DNA of 64,000 bases from Vanilla planifolia (GCA_023846275.1 CM043868.1:6591653-6655652); one strand, 5' to 3'; positions 22,376 through 35,499 are shown, numbered from the stretch's first letter. Numbers and translations: made by a program. Notes: generated from the sequence alone by a model not told the origin.

Positions 22376-25300
22376 TGTGTATAACACATTTGGTCATATT
22401 ATTATAATTTAGTTGATTAAGATATATAATATCTTGTGACTTAAAATTTAAAATTTGAATTTAATTTATCTCAATTTTGAATATGCATAAATTGATTTTT
22501 GAAGTTTAAAACTTAAAATCCCAAAATTAGAAGTATGGTTGAATGACAAGACTTGACTTAAATAATGTTAGCCTTGATTAGGCTTGATGCATTTAAATGA
22601 TCTTGTAATTTAATTTACATTATTAATTTTATCCCTTATCCTTATTCCAAATGATGAATGTATAATAAATATATGAACAAGATTCCCAAAAATTAGACGT
22701 TGGTAGATTAAGATGAGAGAATTAAAAAAAAATAATATGACTCATTTTGGAATACCTTAAGAAACAAATATATGAGAAAAAGAATAATTATTTAAAAAAT
22801 CTTTTATCCATATCTTACTTAGATTCTATAAATTTAGCAGCTTGAAATGAATAGCTAAAAAGGAGCCAATTATCAAAGATTTGACTTACTGGTTCATCTT
22901 AAAGTAAATATTATTTTTATAGAGGTGTGGCCAAGTCTATTTAAGCCCTTAAGATTTTCTTGTAAGGGTTTTGGAAAATCTATTCATAGAAGTGGGATTT
23001 ATAGAGGCCAAATAAAAGGATACCATAGAGGAAAGCAAGAGAAGCCCTAAGGAAGAAGAAGAAGAGTGAAAGATTTGAAGCAAGGGAAGACCTTACCAAG
23101 GAGAAGTTATCTACATAATGTTTCATAGTAGGATGACACCTGAGTAAATAATATAAATTTATCTATTATCTAAGGAATAATGAAAAGGAATTAGGTTGTT
23201 AAAATGCATGTTGAACCTTGGAAACTGGTTTTGACAATAGCTTGTTAATGTTCAGCCTTGAACCTTGCTTAAGAAACCTCCTATACTCGAGACTAAAGAG
23301 AAATTTAGTAAAATATAAAGGTTTTTTAGAATTCTTTTATTGAGTGATATTGTTAAAGTAACCATGAGAAAATGTTTATTAACAAAACCACATATATAAA
23401 TTCAATCATATGATCATATGCTTATATGTTTAGCCTTATCAATAGATATGTCTAAGTGATAGATTTAAAATGTTTTTTATTAATAAAAACTATCTTTAAC
23501 CTAAGACATGATCAAATTGAATAATTTTATAAGTAGTTTAATTATTGTGTTTTGTTGATAGTCTAATCATGTATGCAATGTGCAAGATTATCATGATTGA
23601 TATAATCAAAATGTTAAACCAATAAATAAAAAATTCTAATGGTATGGCTAACATAACTAAGACATGTTAGCTTTATTTTATTATTCTTTTTTTGTTTGAA
23701 ATTAATATCCATGCTTTTATGTAGATTCTTTTCCATTTTGTAACGCATATGAAAAAGAAAATCTGAGCCCAACACAAAGATACATGCTACCTTACTATAT
23801 AACAAGATATGAATGTGTAATTATGTTGTAAGACTATGTATGAAAGTTTGCAAAATGTTTGATGGACCAATTACATGCTATTTTAGAAGATGATTCATGA
23901 TTTAGAACTTAGAAATATAAGAAAAATCCTAGAAGAAAAATATTATATCTAGGTAATATTTTGCCTTGGTTTTGCTTGGGAAACATGTAACCATGGCTAT
24001 GTAATGTCATGGAAGGCATGTGTTTAACCCTTAAAAGACCCTAGATGGCTTCTAAGTGGTGTGGCCCTTGGTTGCTCATTTGGAAGCATTAGATGGCTCT
24101 ACTCAAAGCTTAAAATAAGGTTTTTTTTGATAGGGATAAGGTTGGAAAGAAAATAATTTGTTTTAGTTAGAAGTGCAAAGGTCGAGGTTATAATTAATAG
24201 TTTTATGGATAATCCATACTAGGGATTAAATTGGAGATTTTAGGTGTTTAGACATGACTATGAAGGGTAAGCTCTACCCTAGAATTAAGCTTAAAGAATT
24301 AGAATTAATTCATAAGAAAGGAACAAATAATAATAAGTTATAGTCATGTGCTAAGGAAATACCATTTGCAAAACTTAATGCATGTTGTAAATTAAGATTT
24401 TGTTAGTTAAGTTCTTAGCTAAGACCTTGGAACATGGTAGAAGAGCTTGGAATATGTCACATGAATGTTCTTAGTTATGTTAGAGAAGCAATGTGATAAA
24501 GTTGTCAACTATAACCATAAGTTAACTAAGTTCTTTGGGTATGACCATGAGTGACACTATTTAAGCTCGTACACCACGTGATAACACCTTAGATAGTGAA
24601 CTGGGGTTTTTGTGGTGGCTTAGAAGAGGTCTTAGGATAAGAATGATGACTCGGGGCAAGTATAAAGGTCACTAGTGATACCTATGTGAATCCAAACTTA
24701 GTTGAAATGGTAATACATTATATAAAACATAAAGACAAAACATAAGTCTTTGTAAGCACCAAGGTTATCCTTGATAAGAAAGATTCCAAACGAAATTAAG
24801 GAAAGAATAAATATAATAAAAATGGTTTAAGATATTTTAAGATTAGTGTTTAGTTGGAACCTTTAGGCATTAGATATAATAGACCCTTGATCATGCACAT
24901 TCACTTTGGAGATAGATAAGATAGTTTCCCTACTATTTTAGCCTAAATTTAGTTACATTTGGATGGTGGAGCCTATAGAAGGTGTCTTAGATTCTAAGAA
25001 AAGGACCACTAAGATCATATGAAAGCCATTGTATAAATAGTCCCAAAAGAGAAAATTTACACTTTTTGTCTCATAAGAAATTATATGATGTGCTATATTG
25101 TGGGGGAGCGCATATAGTTTTTAAAAATGCTTAGAACCTTACTATGTTCTCCCATGTGATCATCATTTCCTTATGGATTATTAGATTATATAATGTGATA
25201 AGAGTTCCATATTATAAGTATTCTCTTGGACAAGAGACCAAATTTGATATAAAATAGAGCTCTAAGCATTTGGTTAGTCACATTATAAAGATATATATTG

Positions 25301-25900
25301 ACTTAATTGATAAATGATGATCTCTTATGAAAGTTATAAACTAATTCCATTCATTTACATGATTTGTTTAGTTGTTACATTCATACTACTTAATTACTAC
25401 ATGTTACTTTTGCTATAGGACTCAAGGATTTTCTATTAAGTCTCCCTACTCACCTCATTATATTTTTATAGAACTAGGGAGCTAAGAGTTGAGTAAGAGT
25501 AGAGCTACATATTGTCAAAGTTTGTGAATTAGTTTGATGATTCATCGCCTTTATATCATCATTAGTAGTAAATTGATATTTATTTGTTATCAGTTATATT
25601 TTATTGGATATAAAACTATATGAGATTGTTATATTAGATTTGATATTTATTATTTATTTTTTTTTTATCAAACTTGTGTAGTTATTCATGGTGTTGCATC
25701 ATATTGGATTAGACTCGAGTGCTTTATTTATTTTTTTTTGGATATTTTACTTTTACTTTGGTCTTTTGGGTAAAGAAAATTTTTTGAAGTTTTATCATGA
25801 TAGCATTTTCATAATGCTATATTATATATTGTAGGTTACATTTGATATTTTTTATTTTAGCATGTTTTTAGTGTTAATGGAATTTTTGTAGATCTTAACA
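22376..25900 (+). repeat. Gypsy B left LTR
   Basis: This aligns with the right LTR at many points: ttggtcatattattata near 22390 against the near-identical 28076; cccaaaaattagacgttgg near 22686 against tcaaaaattagaaattgg near 28381; tttgaagcaagggaag near 23070 against 28799; ttggttttgcttggg near 23965 against a diverged counterpart near 29645; and ggattttctattaagtctcc near 25428 against ggattttctaatgtgcctcc near 30988. A TATA-like ctatttaagcccttaag lies near 22938. The right end is an estimate, because similarity fades between 25860 and 25960. Confidence 0.75.
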
Positions 25901-25969
25901 AAATATGAGCAATCACTGAATGACAAAGACCCACTATGATGGCAAAGATTTGTATTTTTCTATGACCTG

Positions 25970-28036
25970 TTGGATATTTCTACAACTTTGTGCCTAATTT
26001 TTCAAAGATTGTAGGACAACTTACTCATCCAACAAAGAAAGGGTAACCTTCTTATGGTTGGACAAATGTGGACAAATCTTCATTAAGTTGAAAGAAAAAT
26101 TGAGAACAACTATATTTTTAACCTTACCAATGCAAGGTAACCACTATCATGTATAAATAGATGCATCATTTATTGGATTAAGGGCTATACTTATTCATGA
26201 GTGATGGATTTTGGCTTATGCATCTAGAAAGTTTCATGATCATGAACACAACTACTCAACTCAAGACCCAGAGTTATCAGATGTAGTATTTGCTCTAAAT
26301 ATTGGTGTCATTATTTATTTGGGGTTAAATTAAGCTTTATACAAATAATAAAGTTTTAGTTATATTCATAATTCAAGGGAACTGAACTTAAGATAACGAT
26401 GCTAACTGGAACTTATCAAAGATTATGATTTGGATATAAAATATTGTGTAGGAAAAGCCAATTTAGTAATTGATACTTTGACTAGAGGTTAGATCCTTAT
26501 ATCCATTATTGCTTACAAATTAGAGATAAAGAGTGAGTTTAAATTCAATTTGGTTAAAGATCAAGTAGTAATGATATCTTTAGTATCCTAATTCTACTCA
26601 CTTATCATCCATGCTGATTGGGTGGATGAATTATGGTTGCTTTAGTAGAAGGATCCAAAGCTTTTAGCTAAAACAAGGTGAGTATATACTAATCAGACTT
26701 CAACTTTTTCTTTGTGTGATGGTGTATGTACTTATCATGGTCAATGGCATATTTCTCAGCATTAGAATTTCAAGAATAATATGTTGAAAGAAGTTCATGA
26801 TAGCAAGGTAACAGTACACCAAGGGGAGACTAAAATGTACAAGAATCTTAAACCTAATTTTTTGTGGATGAGACCAAAGAAAACATGGCTCAATATGTTT
26901 AAATATGTTTAATTTGTGAAAACGTTACAACAAAACATCGCAAGATAGATGGTTTACTCCAAAATCTGTCCATACCAAAGCAAAAGTAAGAAGTTATCAT
27001 GGATTGTGTTTCATATTTACCAAATACTAAACATGATTATGATATGATCTAGATAGTAGTAAATCAATTAAGTAAATTATCTCATGATATAGCAATAAAA
27101 AAGAATAATTTAGAAGGTGGTCTAGTCAGCTTTTATGTTCAATAGATTGTACTACTACATGGAGCACCTAAAGTATTTATTTTTGATAAAGATGGAAAAT
27201 TTTACTACCAAGTTTAGGAGCCACATACATCGAACCTAAGGCACAACTTTGAAATTTAGCACAACTTACCATCCTCAAATTGATAGTCAATCTAAAAGGA
27301 CTATTCAGATGTTAGAGGGTCTCTTAAGGCTAAATACATAATCCTGCTCCATAGACTAGTTCAAACAACTACCAATTGGTAAAGTTTGTGTATAATAATA
27401 GCTATCATTCAACTATTACCATAGAACTATATGGGGTCATTTATGGTCAATGTTATATTTCTCCTTTTGTTGGACTAATGATAAGAATATGTATACCAGA
27501 TAATCAAAAAGATTACAAAGGAAGTGCATAGGTTACATGAAAGACTATAGGTAGTTTAAGATCACCAAAAGAGATATCTAACGATAAGCATAGACTTATT
27601 AATTTTAGATTTGGTGATTAAGTATTTCTTAAAGTTATCATTATGCATGGATTATTTAGATTCATAATAGCTTGTAAATTATAGCTTAGATACATTAGAC
27701 CTTACTATGGACACAATTAGGTCAATAACCTATATACTAAAGTTATCAAAGAGTTTAACTAAAATACGAGCTATTTTCCATGTGTCTAATCTAACGAAAT
27801 ACATTCCAAACCTATCACACAATCTTCAAAGGGAGCATGAGGACCTTTAGTTGTAGCTAGATGCAATATAATAAGAGAAAATAATGCATATCTAGAGTTT
27901 AAGGCAAAGGAAGTAAGAAATAAAAAAATTCCTTATGGTCCTAGAGTGATCCATAATTGTGTGAAGCTACTTAAGAAGTTGAGTATTAACTGTATCACAA
28001 ATGGCCAAAATATTTTCTAGATTTTAAGGACAAAAA
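25970..28036 (+). pseudogene. Gypsy B pol remnant: RT end, RNase H, integrase, chromodomain-like end
   Basis: Translating across frames gives QRL/NFSKIVGQLTHPTKKG near 26000 (end of RT), DASFIGLRAILIHE near 26160 and SRKFHDHEHNYSTQDPEL near 26227 (RNase H), and KDYDLDIKYCVGKANLVIDT near 26420. The integrase zinc-binding end begins VHQGETKMYKNLKPNFLWM near 26814. The core follows: MDCVSYLPNT near 26999 (first D at 27002), IFDKDGKF near 27179 (second D at 27185) and QIDSQSKRTIQMLEGLL near 27276. Here the expected catalytic E is K (AAA at 27294). The C-terminus has EVRNKKIPYGPRVIHN near 27910, the chromovirus CHDCR/chromodomain region. Stops are numerous. Confidence 0.85.
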
Positions 28037-28056
28037 CTAAGTAACAATTGACAGAA

Positions 28057-31000
28057 TGTAATACCCAACATTCTTGGTCATATTATTACAATTTCATTGA
28101 CCAAGTTATGAGTTTTCTTATGAATTAAAATTTAAAATTTTTAGTAAGTATATTTAAATTTTTAATATAAATAAATTGAATTTTGAATTTTAGAACTTCA
28201 AATCCTAGAACTAGAAGCATGATTGAACGATAAGACATTAGTTACACCATTTGAACCTTGATTGGGCATAATGGCTTAAAATAATCTTGTAATTTTAATT
28301 ATATTGTAAGAGTTTATTATTTATTCTTATTCTTAGTCTTATTAAACCATTTATATATCATAAAGATATGGATAGGATTCTCAAAAATTAGAAATTGGTA
28401 GATAAAGACAAGATGATTAAAAGAAAATAATATAAGATGTATTTAGGAATATCATAAGAAAAAAAATATGAGAAAGAAGAATAAATATTAAAATATCTTT
28501 TATTCTCATTTTACTTAGACTCATAAATGTTAGAAGCTTAATATGGCTAGCTAAAAAGGGGTTAATTAGAAGAGGTTTGATTTAAAAGCATGAACCATGG
28601 CCATACTAACCTAAACTAGTTTATCTTAAAGAAACTCGTTAGTTTAAGGTGGTGTGTCCAAGGCTATTCCCTTAAGATATGCTTATAAAAGTTCAACAAA
28701 CCTTGCCACAAAATAGATATTTGAAGAGGTCAACTAAGAGGATATGATGGAGGAAAGCATGCCAATGCATGAGGAAGAAGAATAAGGAAGGTTCAAGCTT
28801 TGAAGCAAGGAAAGACCTAACCAAGAGGAAGTCATTTACATAATTTTTCTAGGTAGAATGACCCTTGACTACATACAATAAATCTAGCTATGATCCAAGG
28901 AAGAATGTAAACAATTATGTTGTTAAAATGCTTATGGTGCCCTTAGAAAGTAATTTTGATAAAAGCTAGTAAAGCTTTTTCCTTGAATCTTGTTAAAAAG
29001 GGTCAAAACACTTATACACATGCATAAAGAGAAGTTTTATTAGCACATAAAGGTTTTTTATCATTCTTTTCTTGTGTAAGTTTGCTAGAGAAACCTAGCA
29101 AATATGTGTATTAGTCAAACAAAGTTTGTTAATCCAATCCTATGATCATAGTCTTACATGATTAGCATTGTCTATAGATATATGTGGATAGTGAATTTAA
29201 AAAGTTTATTTGATGATGCAAAACAACACTTACCCAATACATGATCATATAGAATTAGTTTAAAATATATTTATTATTGTGCATTATTAATAGTCTAAAC
29301 ATGTTTTCAATATGCCATGTTTATCATGATTAAGTGATATATATTAGCTTTGTTTTCTTATTATTTCTTTGGGTGGAAATTCAATTTCATTCTTATATGT
29401 TGATGCAATTAGAACTTCTAACTAATAAGAAATAAAAACTCTTAGACAAAAAAATAGATACATGATATCTCACTTCATGGCATAATATGAAGTATATTTG
29501 TTTTGGAAAACCATGCATAAAAGTTTTGCTAAATACTATACTAACCATTTATGCCTTAGTCTAGAGGATTAACCATGATTTGGAACTTGAAAATATAACT
29601 AAAATAGTAGAAAAAAATTATTATGACCAAGTAAACCTTTACCCCTTGTTTGGTGGGAAGCATGGAACCATGGATTGTTGAACTCATAGGAACTTAGGTT
29701 CAACACATAAAAGAATCTAAATGGCTTCTAAGGCATGTGTGGTTCTTGGAGTTTTTTTTGGGAAGCCTTGGAGGGCCCTATATAAGGCTTTATAATATGG
29801 CTAGTTGGGGTAAGGATATGGTTAGCAAGCAAAGATTAGTTATGGCTAAAAGTGCTAAGTATAATGTTAGACTTTAATTTTATAGATAATCCCTAGTAAA
29901 GCTTAAATTGGAGATTTGAAGTGCTTGGATATAGATTTATAAGATAAGCTTAGCCCTATAATTAAAATTAAAGGCTTAGAATTAATCTATGGGCAAGGAA
30001 CCTATAATAATAGGTCTTAAAAATGGGCTCAAAAATATTATTAGTGAACACCTATGCACATTATAAATTAAGCTTTATTTTGTTAATCTCTAGATTAAAC
30101 CTTGGTAGAAGTTTGATGATCTTGAAATAATACTTATGAATGTGCTACATTTGGTCAAGGAAATATATGGTAAACTTTTTGTCTAAACCCTTGGATTGAC
30201 AAAGTTCATTAGGTAAGGCCATGGGTGACCCCTATTTAGGCTGTTAGTTCACATGATGACACTTTGGAAGGTAATCTTGTGGATGTGTTGCAGCTTACGT
30301 GAAACCTTAGGATAGGTGTGGTGACTCAAGATTACCTTGGATACATATAAGTCACTAGTGATACTTGTGTGAACAAAACTTAGTTGTGATGATAATGGGT
30401 ATATATGAAACTTAAGGGTTAAACTCAAGGCTTTTTGAGCATTAAGGTTAGCCTAGATAGACAAGATCTTAGATGAAATGAGGAGAAGACTACATATAAG
30501 AAAACTAGCCTAAACTTTTCTAATTAACTAAATTAGGGTTTGGTGAAAAGTTTAAGGCATTTAGATATAATGGTCTCTTGATCATGCATAATCACTCAAG
30601 AGATAGACATGCTAGCTACCTTAATCTCTTGGAATAAAGACCGTTACACATGGATGGACGAGACTATAAGGGAAGTGCTATATTATATGGTAAGAACCCC
30701 CAAGATTGGTTGGAAGCCATTATATTTATAGTCCCAAGAGGATTAGTTGTATATTAAGTTTGATATAGAATCACATGATTTGTATGTTGTATGGGGAGTA
30801 CATATGGTTATTAATAACTCCTAAGAACCCTACTAGGTTGGCTCATATGATTGACATTATCTTGTGGAGTGCTAAATTATCTGATGTGACAAAAGTGTTA
30901 GGACTTGTCATAATTCTATTGAATAGAAGAGTCTATTAGATCAAAAAAGGGATACTAAGCATCTGGCTAGCCAAATTATTTTCCTAGTGTGGCTCAAGGA

Positions 31001-31440
31001 TTTTCTAATGTGCCTCCTAGCTTACCTCTTTGTATTTTGTAAGATTAAATAGCTAAGAGTTAAGTAGGAGTCCAACTTAAGGTTATAATAGTGCATCAGT
31101 TAGATGATCCACCATATTATTTTATCCTTAGTAGTACATTTGGTACCTATTTTTTATTATTTCTATTTTTTTGGATATTAGATATTATTAAACTATTATA
31201 TTAAATTTTTTAGTTGTTCTTTATTTCTCTTATTTAACTTTGATAGTTATTCATAAATTTCTTTCAAATTAGATTAGATTCACGTGGTATTATTAATTTT
31301 ATTTATGTTTTATTTACACTTTGTCTTATAAATAAAAAAATTTGTTGAAGTTTTAACATTATAGTATTTTGCATGATCCTATATTATACTTTATAGGTAC
31401 ATTTGATATTGTGATCATTGATTCAATCATGCAAAGCATC
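28057..31440 (+). repeat. Gypsy B right LTR
   Basis: This starts TGTAATACCCAAC at 28057, straight after caattgacaga, a decayed polypurine tract. Upstream, ttttaaggacaaaaactaag matches the 'gaggacgaa' end of pol in plant chromoviruses. It aligns with the left LTR through ctcttggaataaag near 30625, gtatggggagtacatatgg near 30793 and tagctaagagttaagtagg near 31050. Similarity to the left copy fades near 31440-31480. No open frame over 60 codons occurs inside. Confidence 0.75.
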
Positions 31441-31950
31441 ACCAAGTGACACCACTATAGCATTTCATGTTCCTACACATGTTTTCTTTTAATTTATTGG
31501 TTGAAATGACCTCCAAAGTTATTGTGTATATATATACCCATGGTTAATTTACTTGTATAAATGAATAGAGTACTAGACTAGATTGATTAAGAATGGAAAT
31601 TGGATATAAAAGAGGCTAAATAGAGTACTAGTCAATCTGTATTAGTTTAATCTTATGCTAAATGCAAAGGTTCAACAATGGAGAAAAGTTGTTTTAAATA
31701 ATTCACTACTTTTGATTTCTTTTTTACTTCATCTCAATCAATTCTAAAATCATTCAATTTTCAATACATATGGATCAATCATTCATCTTTTATGCAAAGT
31801 ATTGAAAGAAATTGGAATTTACCTTATGTTAGGAATGTAATTAATACATTAGTCTTCAAACTAAAAATACTAAAATATTGACAAAGATTGGAACAAGAAC
31901 TTCTTTGGAAACAAATTTGAAGCCTTAAAAAACTATTGCAAAACATTTTA
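31441..31950. other. Unassigned stretch before LINE-2
   Basis: AT-rich, with a short palindromic tgtatatatataccca near 31526. It may hold decayed endonuclease sequence of LINE-2, but no motif is readable. Confidence 0.3.
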
Positions 31951-32339
31951 AAAAAATGTTTTTCTAAACATTATTAAAATCTTAAGATTAGGTAGGACTT
32001 ACTAATAGTGCAAAACATGCTTCTTTCTTTAATTAGAAATGAGTACAAATTCTAGAGTCAAAAAATAAAAATTACTTTTCTTAAAGAAGTGTACAAAAGC
32101 ACAAATGTGTTCTTGCATAGTAAAGGAAAAACATGGTAAACTTAGAATAACACAAACTGAGGACATTAGTGAAGATTGGATAATAGATTTTTACCATTTA
32201 GATGATAATGCAATATAGCAATTTTAGGATTTGTTGTTATTTTTTCCTTTTGTTAACACACAAAGTATTGAACTCTATTATTACAAAAGTTAAGAAATTA
32301 ATGATCACCTTTTGAGAGAAGTCTCACTTCAGGAGCTAA

Positions 32340-33700
32340 ATAGGTTTCTTAGGACATGGACCATCAAGCCACATCAAGCCTAAATGGTTTTAATTTGTTG
32401 TCTCCCAATGTTGGCATATCAATGCTAATAAAGTTTTAAAGATAGTTAGAGATTCTTGAATGGTTTGCTAACTCTAACTACTTTAGCAAGCATTAATATC
32501 ATGCATATTCTCAAAAAAAGAGAATCCACTAATGCTTCATGATTTTTGGCCTATTTTCTTGTCTAACATTGTAAAACAAATGTTAGCCAAGATAATTGCA
32601 AATATACTGCTATCAATTCTACCAAACTTAATTTCAAAGGTACTTTTTAGAGGTATGGACTTTATCAAAAATATTTTGTTAGCATGAAAAATGATAGATT
32701 CCATTAATAGAAAGGATAGGGAAAGCAATTGTATTTTAAAAATGGACATCAAAATACATTTGATATCTTCACTTGGCATTTCTTGTATCATGTTCTTCAA
32801 CAATTTGGTTTTGCTACAAATTTTACTGAAGTAGTTAACACTGTAATAAAATGTAGTAGATTCTTAATCATTATTAATGAAAATAGTAAGGGATACTTCA
32901 AAACCTTCAAGGGTATCAAACTTAGGAATTGATTATCTAGTCTATTTCTTGTGTTAGTAAATGAAACTTTAAGTAGGGGAATCATCAAATTATTTGGAGG
33001 TTGTCAAAGCTAAGTAACTTAAGACATGCGAATAACTTTATCATCTTCATGCATTTTAAGGAAAGATCCATTACAAATTTTATGCAATTCCTAAGAGAAT
33101 TCTAAGATGGTTTAGGTCTAATTATTAATACAAAAGGTATTTTTTCACATGGGAAAAAATGGCAAATCATGAAAAAGTATTTAGCTTGGTATTATAAGAA
33201 GATTTAGAAGAGGCAATCTCCTACTTAACTACATGATTTTATTCTAATTAAATGTTGAAAAATAACTTTGCATTATCAAACATTAATTGGTATGCATAGC
33301 AATAGAATTGCAAGTTACAAGAAAAGATTACTATCTAGGGATGAAAATTGATCCTCATCAAACATGTCCCTCCTTAAATATCTATTTTCATGTTAATGTT
33401 TTCTAGTCCACCAAATAGAATATTCAATTTTTTTGAAAGTGTGTTGAAACTTTTCCTAGGACAGATAAATCTTATAGTCATAGGTACCAATGGTCAAGTT
33501 GTAAAAAGTTAAAGTTATCGATTAAGAAGGATATGCTAGGATTGAAGAATTCAAATGAAAAGAGGGATGCATTTAACATTACACTTTTGTAAAAAGTGCT
33601 CAGCACAAATTCTCTTTGGGTTAAATTTACAAGAACCAAATATATTCCTTAAACTAGTAGAATAGAGTCCTCATATACCTAAACATTCATTGAAAAAATT
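32340..33700 (+). pseudogene. LINE-2 reverse transcriptase
   Basis: Motifs in order on the plus strand: GPSSHIKPKWF near 32355 (the 'GPDGF' block); LSNIVKQMLAKIIANILLSI then LPNLIS near 32560-32640 (the 'KxxAxxL' region); NILLA then KMIDSI near 32670-32710; ILKMDIK near 32733-32753; FKGIKLRN near 32900-32930 (the 'G-x-R-Q-G' block with RQGD lost); HANNFIIF at 33025-33048, where the family has the aspartate pair; GLIINTK near 33113; and WVKFTRTKYIP near 33616-33650. Both catalytic aspartates are N (GAT/GAC to AAT/AAC). Minus-strand open frames at 32537-32803 and 32797-32988 are antisense shadows. Confidence 0.85.
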
Positions 33701-34379
33701 AAAGAAATAGCAATGCAACATAATGAAGTTTTAAAACTAGTTGATACATATTGCTAAACACCAAATACCAAACCCAAATTTAGTTCAAAGTCAACATGGA
33801 ATGTAATTAAAGAAAATGGACTAATTATTAAATCCAAATAGCAAATTTGGTCATCAAAAATACCATTGAAAATGATAGTACCAATTTGTAGAATTCTAAA
33901 CAAGCTGCTCCTATTTCCAAAACAATTATGAGAATGTAATATATAACTTGATTCCAAGTGTGCATTTTGTCATTAAGAAGCACAATTGATCATTTTTTCT
34001 ATAAATGTAGAAAAGCCATTCAAGTTTGGTATCATTTCATTATAATACTCTAATTTAAGAAGATGAACACAAAAAATATTTCATCATTGATCCCAAATTG
34101 GTGAAGATAGCCAACCATGGAAAAGATCTACAAGAAAGTTGCATATTTGATACCTTCCTTGATCTACTAGGAAGCTTGGAAAGCACATAATCTAAATCAT
34201 CTTTTAGTTAATTGATCTTTCTAGTAACATCATAATTTAGAAAATAAAATCACTTTGCTACAACATAATTGAATGCTTAGCAATAGCTCAGATAGATAAA
34301 TTGGATAGAATATTGGTACAATGTGGTTTGTTTCCACCATTCTCCTCTATTTGGTCTAAAGGATGTAGATAGTTAGTTG

Positions 34380-34840
34380 GAGTACCTCATTTAAATATAG
34401 CCTCAAGATGAACATCTATGGAATATACTAAGGACAATTTTGGGTTGTAGGTTGTGGTGGTATAGTAATGAATTAGCTAAAAATAATGGTTAAGGTGTTG
34501 CAACTCTAATCAGTGCTACAATATATGTAGAGGCTAGTGCATAGCATTTTTATTAGCTCTCCAACTCTATATTAAAATGTGTCTAAGTCAAACAAACATC
34601 ACTATAGAGATTAAATGTAAGTTAATTTTGTATATGATCATTAGTACATTATATTTATCTTGGTACATTAGGGTTGAAATTAGGGTAATCATTCAATTGA
34701 AAGTGAATATGAATGAACAAGTGCAACAAATTTTAATAAAAATAATAAATTTACAAGATGGTATACAAAATTTACCTACTTTGCTACACAAAGCATTCAA
34801 TTTGATTATTAGTAGCTTCCCATGTATTGTAAGGGATTAA
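34380..34840 (+). pseudogene. LINE-2 terminal RNase H domain
   Basis: RNase H of this kind sits after RT in a subset of plant L1 elements and degrades the RNA of the RNA:DNA hybrid. The longest open part is 34577-34840 (87 codons), containing NITIEIKCKLILYMI (the 'I-E-x-D-S-x-x-x-v-x-x-I' strand, with D changed to K in context) and QDGIQNLPTLLHKAFNLI near its end, resembling the 'LP-x-L-x-x-G' tail of LINE RNase H proteins. The glycine-rich first strand is suggested near 34432-34460 (frame GQFWVVGCGGI). The ATG at 34577 is an accident of the open frame. Confidence 0.6.
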
Positions 34841-35379
34841 ATAAAATAGAAATGCTAAAACTCCCCTATATTAGTATTTCAAATATGCATTGTGACATGA
34901 ATGGTGATAGACAAGTAGAAGTGTCAATTGGACTATGTAAGCTTCCAATCCAATCCCAGATACCTAAGTAATTTCCATAAACTAGATCGAATTTTCATAG
35001 TCAATCTAGTGCTGCTATTTGGTTACGGACAATTATAATACAAGAAGATCACCTAATAGAATGTTTGAGTTAAAAAAGAAACCTATATTAATCTTAAGGT
35101 TTGATTATCAATGTTTCCCTACTAATAGCAAGCATCTCTTCACAAATAATTACTAGGAATCATTCAATCGTACCAGGAAAAAGATAGAATGATTGTGCAA
35201 GATAACACAAATTAGAACCTACTATAATTATCATTATTTTGAATTGCTTGTTCATGCCCATATCTTCCATATAAGCCCAAATTTAATTAAGTTCAAACAT
35301 CATGCTAGTGTATCCTTTATAATGTATGTTGTTCCCAGCCAACCCCCCTGAGAAAGCATGGTTGATTCAATCTATCCAA

Positions 35380-35480
35380 TTATCATATAATACATCAAAC
35401 CATTTCATTTGGTACATAATTAGTTCCTATTATTCCATTGTTTGACATATACTGTATTATTAATTACCATATTATTTAAT
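35380..35480 (+). repeat. LINE-2 3' tail shared with LINE-1
   Basis: The sequence from about 35388 (tataatacatcaaacc, then tttggtacataattag) aligns with LINE-1 near 5944-5985. It comes about 500 bases after the end of RNase H and probably marks the 3' untranslated end of the element. Confidence 0.55.
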
Positions 35481-35499
35481 TTCTTTGTTCCATGTTTCT

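Larger units (their letters stand above)
22376..31440 (+). mobile_element. Gypsy element B: large LTRs around an internally deleted pol
   Basis: Two direct repeats of about 3.4-3.5 kb (22376-25900 and 28057-31440) enclose only about 2.1 kb. The interior starts inside the RT thumb/RNase H boundary and runs through RNase H, integrase and a C-terminal chromodomain-like segment to the 3' LTR. Gag, protease and the RT palm are missing, and no PBS is found after the left LTR. The left LTR begins TGTATAACACATTTGGTC and the right one TGTAATACCCAACATTC, the 'TGTAAxxxCC' start common in plant chromovirus LTRs. Both LTRs are heavily diverged, so the insertion is old. Confidence 0.8.
31951..35480 (+). 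mobile_element. LINE-2: 5'-truncated or decayed LINE with RNase H
   Basis: A plant L1-type LINE on the plus strand with a readable RT (32340-33700), the segment after RT, and a terminal RNase H domain (34380-34840). The 3' tail near 35388-35425 matches LINE-1. The endonuclease and gag regions are not recognisable; either the copy is 5'-truncated, as is usual for LINEs, or that part has decayed. It begins soon after the right LTR of gypsy B. Confidence 0.75.

Noticed and set aside
22351..22376. End of a further pol gene before the left LTR of element B (aaaagacgacgagag)
   Set aside because: The resemblance to the 'gaggacgaa' end of chromovirus pol is short, and no coding similarity precedes it.
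32537..32988. Two minus-strand open frames of 88 and 63 codons
   Set aside because: Both are reverse-strand shadows of the LINE-2 reverse transcriptase.
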